NCBI RefSeq assembly: GCF_047501535.1 | Contig: NZ_JAZDRJ010000007.1 | Span: 135,321 to 199,320 of the forward strand | DNA from: Yanghanlia sp047501535 | GTDB lineage: Bacteria > Pseudomonadota > Gammaproteobacteria > Burkholderiales > Burkholderiaceae_B | DNA length: 64,000 nucleotides | Direction of reading: 5' to 3' | Shown: positions 34,510 to 43,843 of the stretch, one piece after another | How positions within the stretch are numbered: position 1 is the first letter of the stretch | How the letters are laid out: each line of letters starts with the position of its first letter | The notes under the pieces: generated by a model | The model's input: only the letters and a program-made list of their open reading frames with translations | Database searches by the model: none | Told to the model about the DNA's origin: nothing | Made by a program: the position numbers and the translations under genes

Positions 34510-37013
34510 GCTCCACGTTCCCACCCCCTTTTTTTCGCATGGGTATCCAGGCTTTTCTGCGTGATTGGCGCGCGGGCGAGCTGCGGCTTTTACTACTCGC
34601 GCTGATGATTGCCGTGGCCGCTATCAGCAGTGTTGGTTTTTTGGCCGATCGGGCGGGTCAGGTGCTGGAACGTGATGCAGCGCAAATGTTGGGGGGCGAT
34701 CTCGTGCTTCGCTCTGCTCAGCCTTTTCCAGAAGAATTTATCGCGGCAGCTCGCCAACACGGCCTCGACGTTGGCCACGCTGTACAGTTTCCTTCCATGG
34801 CCATGTACGGCGATGCCGGTACGCTTGTTTCGCTTAAGGCGGTTGACGATGCTTACCCGCTGCGCGGAACCTTGCAGGTCGCCGCTAATGCTGATGATTT
34901 TGAAGGCGTGCCCCAGCGGGGGCCGCGCCCAGGCATGCTGTGGGTGGATCAGCAACTACTGAGCATGTTGGGCGCCCATACTGGCGACACCCTGGAAATC
35001 GGTGATTTGCGGCTGGAGGTGGCAGGAATCATTCGTCACGAACCGGACCGTGGCACACAATTTGTGAATCTCGCGCCCCGGCTCATGATGCATTTTTCTG
35101 ATCTGCCGGCCACTAAGCTTGTGGGGCCGGGCAGCCGTGTTCAACATTATTTGCTCATGGTGGGCGAGACCTCACAAGTGGGGGATTACCGGCAATGGCT
35201 GGAACCGCGCCTGGAAAAAGGGCAGCGCCTGAGCACGCTGGAAGATAGTCGGCCTGAAGTCACTGGGGTGATAGAGCGCGCAGAGCGTTTCCTGGTGTTG
35301 GTCGCACTATTGTCAGTGCTGGTGGCCGCCATTGCAGTCGGTTTGGCTGCGCGTCAGTACACGCGTCGCAACACAGACGCCGTGGCAGTCATGCGCTGCC
35401 TGGGCGCGAGCCGTGGCGTGGTGCTTGGCATGCTGTGGGTGGAATTTACGCTCGTGGCGTTGGCCGGTGCGACAGCCGGTATTGCGCTGGGCTATCTGGC
35501 TCATTATGGCCTGGTGGATATGTTGGCGGGCTGGCTGGATGTTCCCTTGCCGGCACCGACCTGGAAGCCCGCGCTGCAAGGGTGGGCCAGCGGTTGCCTG
35601 CTGTTGCTTGGGTTTGCTTTGCCCCCCCTGGCAAGCCTGCGACACGTGCCTCCAGCGCGGGTGCTGCGTCGCGATGCTCGGGCAGGCGGGCGTCGCAGGT
35701 GGCTGGCCTATGCGGTGGGAATCGTCTCTTTTTTGCTGCTTATTGCCTGGACATCCGGTGATTTGTCCACCAGTCTGATAGTGGTGCTGGGCTTTGCCGC
35801 GGCATTTATTGTCTTCGCACTGGTGGCTTTGGGGCTGGTCTGGGTATTGAACCGCTATCGTGGTCGTTTTCGCGGCGGCCTGGCATGGCGTTTTGCGTTG
35901 TCGGGCATGGCACGGCGCCGCGGCCTCACTACCGCCCAGTTATGTGCCCTGGCCCTGGGGTTGATGCTGCTGCTTCTGCTGGGTGTCTTGCGAGGTGACT
36001 TGCTGCGTAGTTGGCAGCAGAGTCTGCCGCCCGATGCCCCTAACGTTTTTCTAATCAACATACAGCCCGATCAAACGGGGGGTGTTGCACGGTTGATTCT
36101 GGAGGCAGGGCTCCCGCAACCCTGGGTCCATCCTCTGGTACGGGGCCGCCTTGTTGCCATCAATGACCAACCGGTGCATCCCGACAACTACACTGATGAG
36201 CGGGCTCAGCGGCTGGCTGATCGTGAGTTCAACCTCGGAGTGGCTGAGCACATGCCGGAAACCAATGCCATGGTGGCTGGCCGCTGGCTCGACCCAAAGG
36301 CGCCCGAAGTGGCCCTGGAGGTCGGCATGGCAGAGTCGCTAGGCGTCGATGTCGGCGACGTGATGCGCTTTGACGTGGCGGGCAACCGTGTTGATGTCGT
36401 GGTGAGCGGCTTGCGCGAAGTGCGCTGGGATTCCTTCGAGGTTAACTTCTTCGCCTTGTTAAGCCCGGTGGCGCTGGAGAACGCGTCGGCCACTTACATT
36501 ACGTCTTTGCATGTGCCGCCATCTGCCGATGCACTAAAAAGTCGCATCGTTCAGGCATATCCTAATATTACGGTGTTTGATGTGGGCGTCATCGTGACAC
36601 AAGTCAGGCAGATGCTGGGCCGTGCGGTCAGCGCTGTACAGTTGCTATTTGTTTTCACGCTGGCGGCCGGGGTTCTGGTATTGGCGGCGGCCCTGCATGC
36701 GACACGGGATGAACGCATGCGCGAAGTGGCCGTCATGCGTGCCTTGGGTGCGCAGGCTAACGTGTTGCGGGCGGCCTTGCTCAGGGAGTTATTGCTATGC
36801 GGCGCGCTTGCAGGTGCATTGGCGGCGGGCGCAGCAGTAGCCTTATCTTGGGTGATTGCCGAGAGGGCCCTCCAAGTTGAGCTGGTTGCCGTATGGTGGC
36901 CTTGGCCGGTAGGAATAATCGCTGGTGTGGCGGCCGCGCTGCTGGCTGGGCGCTTCGCACTATCCGGCGTATTGAGTGCTTCACCCCTGTCTACCCTAAG
37001 AGAAGTCGCATGA
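34506..37013 (+). CDS. FtsX-like ABC permease (YbbP type)
   Basis: Large inner-membrane permease subunit of 835 residues: an N-terminal helix (about 20-45), a long extracytoplasmic domain, three helices around 260-400, a middle helix pair (about 410-460 and 485-510), a second extracytoplasmic domain, and three C-terminal helices with VAVMRALGAQANVLRAALLR before the last. This MacB/FtsX-fold layout is that of YbbP, normally paired with the ATPase YbbA. No ATPase gene is adjacent. It overlaps the TSUP gene upstream and kdkA downstream by ATGA. Confidence 0.88.
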   Translation: MSSTFPPPFFRMGIQAFLRDWRAGELRLLLLALMIAVAAISSVGFLADRAGQVLERDAAQMLGGDLVLRSAQPFPEEFIAAARQHGLDVGHAVQFPSMAMYGDAGTLVSLKAVDDAYPLRGTLQVAANADDFEGVPQRGPRPGMLWVDQQLLSMLGAHTGDTLEIGDLRLEVAGIIRHEPDRGTQFVNLAPRLMMHFSDLPATKLVGPGSRVQHYLLMVGETSQVGDYRQWLEPRLEKGQRLSTLEDSRPEVTGVIERAERFLVLVALLSVLVAAIAVGLAARQYTRRNTDAVAVMRCLGASRGVVLGMLWVEFTLVALAGATAGIALGYLAHYGLVDMLAGWLDVPLPAPTWKPALQGWASGCLLLLGFALPPLASLRHVPPARVLRRDARAGGRRRWLAYAVGIVSFLLLIAWTSGDLSTSLIVVLGFAAAFIVFALVALGLVWVLNRYRGRFRGGLAWRFALSGMARRRGLTTAQLCALALGLMLLLLLGVLRGDLLRSWQQSLPPDAPNVFLINIQPDQTGGVARLILEAGLPQPWVHPLVRGRLVAINDQPVHPDNYTDERAQRLADREFNLGVAEHMPETNAMVAGRWLDPKAPEVALEVGMAESLGVDVGDVMRFDVAGNRVDVVVSGLREVRWDSFEVNFFALLSPVALENASATYITSLHVPPSADALKSRIVQAYPNITVFDVGVIVTQVRQMLGRAVSAVQLLFVFTLAAGVLVLAAALHATRDERMREVAVMRALGAQANVLRAALLRELLLCGALAGALAAGAAVALSWVIAERALQVELVAVWWPWPVGIIAGVAAALLAGRFALSGVLSASPLSTLREVA

Positions 37014-37723
37014 GAGAATTGCTTGCAGTCAAGGAACGTGAATCGGGCTCTGCGGTCATACGCTACGATGCCAAAATCGTTACCGAGCCCGAGTCATGGT
37101 TGTTCGACCCCGCCTCGGTGTCCCTGCAGGCTCAGGCCGTCACTGAAGGGGGGCGTGCCGCCGCCTGGTATGTGAGGTGCGGCGCGCACGATGCGGTGTT
37201 GCGCCATTACCGGCGCGGCGGATGGGCTGCCCGGGTGTCAGATAACCGATATTTTTGGGCGGGAACGCACCGGGTGCGTAGTCTGAATGAATTCGATGTA
37301 CTGCGTTCTCTGTATGAGGCCGGGATGCCCGTACCTCGCCCCTACGCGGCAGCCTACTGGAAGAGCGGCGTCACGTATCGAGCCGCCATCCTTGTCGAGC
37401 GTTTGCATGATGTCAAAGCGCTTGCTTCGGCGCTTGATGTTGCTGATTGTGAACAGGTTGCAGGGTCAATTTATGCGATGCACGAGCAAGGCGTATGGCA
37501 CGCCGACTTGAATGCGTACAATATTCTGCTCGATCAAGATGGTCGAGCCTGGCTTATCGATTTTGATAAAGCCACTCGGCCGGTGCTGTCGCTGGAACGG
37601 CGCAATGCAAACCTTCTTCGGTTGCGGCGTTCGTTGGCCAAAGTGGCTGGAGCGCAGGGTATCAGTTGGTGGGATGGGTTGAACCACAGCTATGCCAAGC
37701 TGACGCGCGCCGTGGGCCGGTAA
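37010..37723 (+). CDS. kdkA: 3-deoxy-D-manno-octulosonic acid kinase
   Basis: Kinase-fold enzyme that phosphorylates the first Kdo residue of lipopolysaccharide at O-4. ATG 37010 overlaps the permease stop and gives 237 residues; a longer frame inside the permease gene is discarded. Visible are RHYRRGGWAA (65-74), VERLHDV, the catalytic HADLNAYNILL (H164, D166, N171) and the metal-binding LIDFDKA. Organisms with this enzyme usually have a single phosphorylated Kdo in the core, as in Bordetella. Confidence 0.9.
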   Translation: MRELLAVKERESGSAVIRYDAKIVTEPESWLFDPASVSLQAQAVTEGGRAAAWYVRCGAHDAVLRHYRRGGWAARVSDNRYFWAGTHRVRSLNEFDVLRSLYEAGMPVPRPYAAAYWKSGVTYRAAILVERLHDVKALASALDVADCEQVAGSIYAMHEQGVWHADLNAYNILLDQDGRAWLIDFDKATRPVLSLERRNANLLRLRRSLAKVAGAQGISWWDGLNHSYAKLTRAVGR

Positions 37724-37783
37724 TCATCCGTTTCGCTTTTACTACTTTTTTTGAACTTTTCACTTTTGTCCGAGGGCTGGCAA

Positions 37784-38884
37784 ATGAAATTCAGCATGGG
37801 TCTGCGTTCCGCACTGGGTCTGGCGTTGTTTGCGGCGTCTGTAACCGTGGCGGCCCAGAATAAAGAGGTCAATGTCTACAACTGGGCCGAGTACACGGCT
37901 CCCGACACAATTTCGGGCTTTGAAAAAGCAACGGGCATTAAGGTCAATTACAGCGTGTACGACAGCAACGACGCCTTGCAGGCCAGGTTACTGACTGGAA
38001 AATCGGGCTTTGACGTGGTGGTCCCGTCCACGCACTATGCCGCCCGTCAGATTGAGGGCGGTTTATTTCAAAAATTGGATAAGTCGAAGATTCCCAATTG
38101 GGAGCATCTCGACCCTGCCATTATGGAAGTGGTGGCAACCGTCGATCCGGGTAACGAATACCTGATTCCGTGGGGCTATGGCACGAATGGCTTGGGCTAT
38201 AACGTGACCCGAGTCCGCGAAATCATGGGCGAAGATGTCAATTTGGGCAGCTGGGATATGCTGTTCAAGCCTGAAAATGCCGAAAAGTTGCGCGCTTGCG
38301 GGATTTCCATGCTGGATGAAGCCGCGCAGGTGTTTCCGGCCGTTTTGCATTACCTGGGCAAAGACCCAAATAGCGAAAATATCGCCGATTACCGCGAAGC
38401 GCTCGAGCTTCTGAAAAGTATCCGGCCTTATATCCGTCAATTCAGCTCCTCGGGTTATATCGACGAGCTGGCCGCGGGCGATTTGTGCATGGTGTACGGC
38501 TTTTCAGGCGATGTCATGATTGCGGGGGCTCGCGCTCGCGAGGCCAATCGCGACTATGAAATCAATTACTACATTCCCGACGGTGGGGCGCCCGTATGGT
38601 TCGACACCATGGCCATCCCCAAGGATGCGCGCAATGTGGATGCTGCTCACGCTTTCATTAACTACATCGAAACGCCTGAAGTGCACGCGGCGATCACCAA
38701 CACGATGTTCTATCCCAATGCTAACAAGGCTGCGCGTGAGCATGTGATCAAGGAAGTGGCGGATAACCCCATGATCTATCCCGATGAAGAGGTTACGCGC
38801 ACCTTGTTTGTGATCAAGCCGCAGTCGTTGCGTTTGCAGCGCGACTTAAGCCGCATGTGGAACGAACTTAAAACAGGCCGCTAA
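37784..38884 (+). CDS. potF: Polyamine ABC transporter substrate-binding protein
   Basis: Periplasmic binding protein, probably for putrescine or spermidine. ATG 37784 gives 366 residues with a Sec signal peptide (MKFSMGLRSALGLALFAASV, cleavage after VAA). Family blocks are VYNWAEY, YDSNDALQARLLTGKSGFDVVVPS, and WGYGTNGLGYN. First gene of a four-component transporter; potG follows four bases after the stop. Confidence 0.92.
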   Translation: MKFSMGLRSALGLALFAASVTVAAQNKEVNVYNWAEYTAPDTISGFEKATGIKVNYSVYDSNDALQARLLTGKSGFDVVVPSTHYAARQIEGGLFQKLDKSKIPNWEHLDPAIMEVVATVDPGNEYLIPWGYGTNGLGYNVTRVREIMGEDVNLGSWDMLFKPENAEKLRACGISMLDEAAQVFPAVLHYLGKDPNSENIADYREALELLKSIRPYIRQFSSSGYIDELAAGDLCMVYGFSGDVMIAGARAREANRDYEINYYIPDGGAPVWFDTMAIPKDARNVDAAHAFINYIETPEVHAAITNTMFYPNANKAAREHVIKEVADNPMIYPDEEVTRTLFVIKPQSLRLQRDLSRMWNELKTGR

Positions 38885-38888
38885 GCAC

Positions 38889-40016
38889 ATGAGCCAGAAT
38901 CATTCGGCAGCTCCCTGGTCGGGAGCAGCGGACGCTTTTGTCCGCGTAGAGGATGTCGTCAAGATCTATGGCGATGTCGTGGCGGTGCAGTCTGTCAGCC
39001 TGGCTGTGGAAAGGCAGGAAATTTTCGCCCTTTTAGGTAGCTCAGGTTGTGGGAAATCCACCTTGCTACGCATGCTGGCAGGCTTTGAAGAAGTCACCTC
39101 CGGGCGCATTTTCCTCGACAACGAAGACATCACCGTGTTGCCGCCTTACAAGCGTCCGGTCAATATGATGTTTCAGTCATACGCGCTGTTTCCTCACATG
39201 ACGGTCGAGGCCAATGTGGCGTTCGGTCTTAAGCAGGAAGGCGTGCCGCGTAATGAAATTCATGGCCGTGTTTATGAGGCGCTGGACCTCGTACAGATGG
39301 GCGCTTACGCGCGGCGCAAGCCGGCCCAGCTTTCGGGCGGTCAGCAGCAGCGTGTGGCCTTGGCGCGTAGTCTGGTGAAGCGGCCCAAGCTGCTGTTGCT
39401 CGACGAGCCCATGTCGGCGTTGGACAAGCAAATTCGCCAGAACACTCAGATCGAGTTGGTGAAGATCCTTGATAAAGTGGGTGTGACCTGCATTATGGTC
39501 ACGCACGATCAGGAAGAAGCCATGACCATGGCGCATCGCATGGCCGTGATGTCTGAAGGACAGATCGTGCAGTGCGGCGCACCCCAGGAAGTCTATGACT
39601 TTCCGAACTCCCGTTTTGTTGCGGACTTTGTCGGCTCCACTAACCTTTTCAGCGGTGTGATTACGGTTGACGAGGCGGATCACGTTCAGATTGAAAGCGA
39701 ACAGCTCAGCCGCCCCCTATACGTGGACCATGGCGTCAGCGAGCCACTGGGCATGGAAGTGCACGTGTCTATTCGGCCCGAGCGCATCCGCGTGCACCGT
39801 CAGCAGCCGGAAGGGGAGTACAACTGGAGCCATGGCATGGTCAGCCACATGGCGTGGATGGGCAGCTATGCCCGTTATCTCATTCGCCTGGATTCCGGCA
39901 AGCAGGTCGAGGCGTCGGTGCCGCGTCTGGCCATGATACAAAACGACGCGCCGTCGGTGGGTGAAGAGGTCTATATCGACTGGTCTGACGACAGCGCGAC
40001 GGTTCTGACATCATGA
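38889..40016 (+). CDS. potG: Polyamine ABC transporter ATP-binding protein
   Basis: Cytoplasmic ATPase of the importer. The 375 residues have Walker A GSSGCGKST, the Q-loop MMFQSYALFPHMTV, the signature LSGGQQQRVALARSL, Walker B LLLLDEPMSALDK, the H-loop MVTHDQEEA, and a C-terminal TOBE domain from about residue 290. ATGA overlap with potH. Confidence 0.95.
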   Translation: MSQNHSAAPWSGAADAFVRVEDVVKIYGDVVAVQSVSLAVERQEIFALLGSSGCGKSTLLRMLAGFEEVTSGRIFLDNEDITVLPPYKRPVNMMFQSYALFPHMTVEANVAFGLKQEGVPRNEIHGRVYEALDLVQMGAYARRKPAQLSGGQQQRVALARSLVKRPKLLLLDEPMSALDKQIRQNTQIELVKILDKVGVTCIMVTHDQEEAMTMAHRMAVMSEGQIVQCGAPQEVYDFPNSRFVADFVGSTNLFSGVITVDEADHVQIESEQLSRPLYVDHGVSEPLGMEVHVSIRPERIRVHRQQPEGEYNWSHGMVSHMAWMGSYARYLIRLDSGKQVEASVPRLAMIQNDAPSVGEEVYIDWSDDSATVLTS

Positions 40017-40939
40017 AAACGCCCCGCCTTCTGAGCACACCCGTGGCCTGGCGGCGCATTTTTACGATTGCGCCGCCATTTGTCTGGTTGGTGTTGTTTC
40101 TGCTGCTGCCCTTTTTGCTGGTGCTGAAAATCAGTTTTGCTGATTTGCAGTTTGGCGTTCCGCCTTATACGGCACTGGTTGAATTTACCGACTACACGCT
40201 GAATGTCGTGCTGAACTTGCGCGGCTATGCGCTGCTTTTCAGCGACAGCCTGTATATCGCGACCTATCTGCATAGTGTAAAAATGGCCGCCATCACTACG
40301 CTGTGCTGCGTGCTGATCGGCTATCCCATGGCGTATTACATTGCGCGCTCAGAGCCCTCTACGCGCAACCTGCTGCTGATCGGCGTGATTCTGCCTTTCT
40401 GGACTTCACTGCTTTTGCGTGTGTATGCCTGGATCGGCATCTTGCGCAACGATGGGCTGCTGAATAACTTGCTGATGGGTTTGGGTTTCATCGACCAACC
40501 GCTGGAAATCTACCGCACCGATCTGGCTGTGTACATTGGGCTGATTTACGCTTATCTGCCATTTTTCATTCTGCCGCTCTATGCCAACCTGGTGAAGTTG
40601 GATGTGCGCTTGCTGGAAGCTGCCTACGATCTTGGCGCTCGACCATGGCGGGCATTCGTGTCAGTCACGTTGCCCATGTCCATGCCGGGCGTGATCGCCG
40701 GTTCGATGTTGGTATTCATCCCATCAGTGGGGGAATTCGTCATCCCGGAAATGCTGGGAGGCGCCGACACGCTGATGATAGGCCGGGTCATGTGGACGGA
40801 ATTTTTCAATAACAGCGACTGGCCCATGGCCGCTGCCGTAACCTGCGTAATGGTGCTGTTGCTGCTGGTTCCGCTGGTGTTCTTCCAATATGGCCAGACC
40901 CGCCAATTAGAGTTCAAAGGAGGGCGTCGCAATGGCTAA
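40013..40939 (+). CDS. potH: Polyamine ABC transporter permease PotH
   Basis: First membrane subunit, 308 residues, six helices; the first spans about 17-42 (IAPPFVWLVLFLLLPFLLV). The EAA coupling loop is EAAYDLGARPWRAFVSVTLPM, which contacts the ATPase. FIPSVGEFVIPEMLGG is typical of PotB/PotH. It overlaps potG by four bases and potI by eight. Confidence 0.94.
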   Translation: MKTPRLLSTPVAWRRIFTIAPPFVWLVLFLLLPFLLVLKISFADLQFGVPPYTALVEFTDYTLNVVLNLRGYALLFSDSLYIATYLHSVKMAAITTLCCVLIGYPMAYYIARSEPSTRNLLLIGVILPFWTSLLLRVYAWIGILRNDGLLNNLLMGLGFIDQPLEIYRTDLAVYIGLIYAYLPFFILPLYANLVKLDVRLLEAAYDLGARPWRAFVSVTLPMSMPGVIAGSMLVFIPSVGEFVIPEMLGGADTLMIGRVMWTEFFNNSDWPMAAAVTCVMVLLLLVPLVFFQYGQTRQLEFKGGRRNG

Positions 40940-41738
40940 ACCAGATTCCCGCCTGCGAGCTCTGGTGCTGGGGCTAGGGTACGCATTTCTATACGGGCCT
41001 ATTTTGGTACTCATGGTCTTGTCATTCAATGACTCGGCCATGATGACTACCTGGACAGGTTTTTCGCTGCGCTGGTATCACGAGCTCTTTAACGACCGGG
41101 CTTTGCTTGAAGCAGCCCGGCTTTCGCTGGTGATTGCCGCTTTTACTGCGACGGCGGCGGTTGTGGTGGGCACCTGGGCAGGCTATGTGCTGGCGCGTAT
41201 GGGGCGCTTTCGCGGTTTCGCGTTGTTTGTCGGGCTGGCCAGCGCACCCTTGGTCATACCGGAAGTGGTGCTGGGTATTTCCCTGTTGCTGATGTTTGTC
41301 GAACTGAGCGATCTCATGGGCTGGGAAAGTAGCAATGGCGCTTTCACCATCTGGGTGGGGCATGTGATTCTGAGTATGGCCTATGTGTCGGTCATTATTC
41401 AGTCGCGAGTCCGTGACCTCGATCGTTCTCTGGAAGAGGCTGCGCTCGATCTAGGCGCCACACCCATTAAAGTGTTTTTCCAGGTGGTTCTGCCCCTTAT
41501 CGCTCCGGCACTGGTTGCGGCTTGGTTGCTGGCTTTCACCTTGTCATTGGATGATGTTGTGATTGCTTCCTTCCTTACAGGGCCGGGCCACACCACGTTG
41601 CCGCTGGAGGTCTTCTCCCGTGTTCGGTTGGGGCTTAAGCCGGAAATCAACGCGCTAGCCACCATTTTCATGCTGCTGGTCGCCGTCTTTGTGGTGATCG
41701 CGCATCGTGTTCAGAATCGCAAAGGAGCCTCATCATGA
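40932..41738 (+). CDS. potI: Polyamine ABC transporter permease PotI
   Basis: Second membrane subunit, 268 residues with about six helices and the coupling loop EEAALDLGATPIKVFFQVVLP. LSLDDVVIASFLTGPG is a PotC/PotI hallmark. The gene overlaps the end of potH by eight bases and the next gene by ATGA, so translation of the whole potGHI-arsC stretch is coupled. Confidence 0.94.
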   Translation: MAKPDSRLRALVLGLGYAFLYGPILVLMVLSFNDSAMMTTWTGFSLRWYHELFNDRALLEAARLSLVIAAFTATAAVVVGTWAGYVLARMGRFRGFALFVGLASAPLVIPEVVLGISLLLMFVELSDLMGWESSNGAFTIWVGHVILSMAYVSVIIQSRVRDLDRSLEEAALDLGATPIKVFFQVVLPLIAPALVAAWLLAFTLSLDDVVIASFLTGPGHTTLPLEVFSRVRLGLKPEINALATIFMLLVAVFVVIAHRVQNRKGASS

Positions 41739-42094
41739 CCACCCCCACGCTTTACGGCCTCACCAAGTGTTCGACCTGCGTTAAGGCCAGGAACTGGTTG
41801 CAGGAACGCGGTGTGGATGCCGCCTTCGTCGATTATCGCGACCATCCCTTACCTGCTGCAGATTTACTGAAGTGGAGCACTGAACTAGGTGGCTGGGAGA
41901 AGCTCGTCAACCGGGCTTCCATGACATGGCGAAACTTGCCGGAGGATCGCAAGGCTGCCGCTTCCGATGAACAATGGCAGGCCTTGATTGCCGAATTCCC
42001 TGCATTGGTGCGTCGTCCCCTAGCGGTCTGGCCCGATGGCAGCGTTACGGTGGGCTTTACCGAGAAAAAGTACCTGGAGCGCCTGGGCGGATGA
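41735..42094 (+). CDS. ArsC/Spx-family thioredoxin-fold protein
   Basis: 119-residue member of the ArsC-like group (Spx/MgsR/YffB). The N-terminus is TLYGLTKCSTCVKARNWL with C12 and C15 as a CxxC pair; the C-terminal half contains VRRPLAVWPDGSVTVGF, matching the conserved RP...G pattern. Arsenate-reductase genes proper usually lie in ars operons, whereas this one is coupled to potI, so an arsenic role is unlikely. Function unknown. Confidence 0.85.
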   Translation: MTTPTLYGLTKCSTCVKARNWLQERGVDAAFVDYRDHPLPAADLLKWSTELGGWEKLVNRASMTWRNLPEDRKAAASDEQWQALIAEFPALVRRPLAVWPDGSVTVGFTEKKYLERLGG

Positions 42095-42149
42095 AGGCCC
42101 GCCCGAACCCGGACGGCGGCGCAATGTTTCAAAAATCAAAGGATGCACC

Positions 42150-42848
42150 ATGCTTACACAAGATGATCTCAAGCGTAATGTGGCACAGGCCGCCGCAGAA
42201 TACGCGTTGACCTGCCTGAGCCCGGATTCCGTGCTGGGGGTGGGGACGGGTTCAACTGTCGATTTTTTCATTGATGCCATTGCCACCCATCGTGACCGTT
42301 TCCGCGCCGCAGTCTCCAGTTCTGAGCGGAGTACCCAGCGCCTGCGTGATCACGGCATCACGGTGGTAGACCTCAACGAAGTGCAGGACATGCCTTTGTA
42401 TGTGGATGGTGCGGATGAAATCGACCCGGGCATGAGCATGATGAAGGGCGGGGGCGGTGCGCTGACCCGCGAGAAAATCGTTGCTTCCGTGGCCCGGCGT
42501 TTTGTATGCATCGTCGATGAATCCAAGCTGGTCGAGACACTGGGCGCTTTCCCTTTGCCTGTTGAAGTGATTCCCATGGCGCGCGAGGCGGTAGCCCGGC
42601 AGTTGCGCCAATTGGGCGGCGAACCGCGGTTGCGCCAGGGTTTTATTACCGACAATGGTTGCGAGATTCTTGACGTCTCCGGCTTGCGCATCACAGCGCC
42701 TGCCCAGTTGGAAGCACGCATCAACGATATCCCCGGGGTGGTGTGCTGCGGCCTGTTTGCGATTTCTGGTGCTGATCTGGCTTTGGTATCCTCGCAGCAG
42801 GGGGTGCGCCGAATTGAGCGCCCGGGCGCTGTCATTCAAGACACATAA
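42150..42848 (+). CDS. rpiA: Ribose-5-phosphate isomerase A
   Basis: Interconverts ribose-5-phosphate and ribulose-5-phosphate in the pentose-phosphate pathway. ATG 42150 is preceded by AAAGGA with six bases of spacing and gives 232 residues. Family motifs are GVGTGSTVDFFID (phosphate loop), YVDGADEIDPGMSMMKGGGGALTREKI (positions about 84-110), VDESKLV, and NDIPGVVCCGLF. It lies between the ArsC-like gene and phoU. Confidence 0.96.
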   Translation: MLTQDDLKRNVAQAAAEYALTCLSPDSVLGVGTGSTVDFFIDAIATHRDRFRAAVSSSERSTQRLRDHGITVVDLNEVQDMPLYVDGADEIDPGMSMMKGGGGALTREKIVASVARRFVCIVDESKLVETLGAFPLPVEVIPMAREAVARQLRQLGGEPRLRQGFITDNGCEILDVSGLRITAPAQLEARINDIPGVVCCGLFAISGADLALVSSQQGVRRIERPGAVIQDT

Positions 42849-42935
42849 GCGTCATAATTAGGTGCTACCCTTACAACATCTATTCGCTGGGTTGTCCAGT
42901 GTGGGTTCTTATCCTATTCGCGATCAAAGAGTGTT

Positions 42936-43730
42936 ATGACCGAGCATACCAACAGGCAGTTTTCCGCCGACCTCGAAGCTGTACGTTCCCAGTTTCTAGA
43001 GATGGGCGGTGTGGTTGAAACCATGATTCAGGATGCCGTTGAGGCGCTGCAAACGGGTGATCTCAACTTGGTTGAGCAGGTGCGTGAGCATGAGCGCATT
43101 GTCAACCAACATGAGGTCGAGATCGACGAGCGCATCGGCTTGCTGATTGCCCGCCATCAGCCTACTGCGGTCGACTTGCGCACTCTGTTGTCGGTGTCCA
43201 AGATGCTGACTGACATGGAGCGCTGTGGCGACGAAGCAGAAAAAATCGCCAAAGTGGCGCGTCGTTTGCACGAAGCTAATTCTCTCTACGAACCGGTGGT
43301 GGAATTGCGCCACATGGCCCGTGACGTCACCCTAATGATCCGCGACATGCTGGACAGCTTTGCGCGTCATGACCCCGTCGCAGCCGCCAGGGTGGTGCGC
43401 AACGACAAGGAAGTCAATAAAGAGTGGAAGGCGGCTTTGCGCCACATGGTCACTTACATGATCGAAGACCCGCGCAGCATCTCCAAATCCATCGAGCTCG
43501 TCTTTATTGCACGGGCGCTTGAACGCATTGGCGACCATGCTAAAAACATGGCCGAACGGGTGATCTACATGGTGCGCGGCGACGACGTGCGTCACACAGG
43601 CCTGAAATACACCGAACGCGCTGCCCGCGGCGAACTGGAAGATTCCGATTCCAGTCCGTTAGGTGCGAGTGCCAATGCAGAGGAAGCTACGGGTCATGCA
43701 CAGCCTGAGGCGGAGTCCAAAGGTAACTGA
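42936..43730 (+). CDS. phoU: Phosphate signalling protein PhoU
   Basis: Cytoplasmic helical-bundle protein that links the Pst phosphate importer to PhoR signalling. The 264 residues contain two PhoU repeats: MERCGDEAEKIAKVARRL in the first, and ALERIGDHAKNMAERVIYMV in the second, the E/DxxxD metal-binding patterns. The C-terminus is an acidic, serine-rich tail. No pstSCAB or phoBR genes are adjacent, so this copy stands apart. A long bidirectional terminator follows. Confidence 0.95.
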   Translation: MTEHTNRQFSADLEAVRSQFLEMGGVVETMIQDAVEALQTGDLNLVEQVREHERIVNQHEVEIDERIGLLIARHQPTAVDLRTLLSVSKMLTDMERCGDEAEKIAKVARRLHEANSLYEPVVELRHMARDVTLMIRDMLDSFARHDPVAAARVVRNDKEVNKEWKAALRHMVTYMIEDPRSISKSIELVFIARALERIGDHAKNMAERVIYMVRGDDVRHTGLKYTERAARGELEDSDSSPLGASANAEEATGHAQPEAESKGN

Positions 43731-43793
43731 GCCGTCTAACCCTCAGCCGATGTTGGGGGCGCCAGAAACGCTGCAATGATCTATGTGCATAAA

Positions 43794-43834
43794 AAAACCG
43801 GCGTATCGTGCAATTAACACGATACGCCGGTTTT
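43794..43834. terminator. Bidirectional terminator between phoU and yggX
   Basis: A perfect 17-bp stem joins 43794-43810 (AAAACCGGCGTATCGTG) to 43818-43834, with the 7-nt loop CAATTAA. There is a T-run in both directions: four Ts on the plus strand, seven on the minus. It separates the convergent phoU and yggX genes. Confidence 0.92.
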
Positions 43835-43843
43835 CATTTGACC

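Noticed and set aside
42849..42872. PHO box before phoU (GCGTCATAAT)
   Set aside because: Only one half resembles the PhoB consensus; the second half at the required spacing does not match.
42892..42920. TTGTCC-17-TATTCG as phoU promoter
   Set aside because: Transcription would begin only a few bases before the ATG, leaving no ribosome-binding site on the mRNA.
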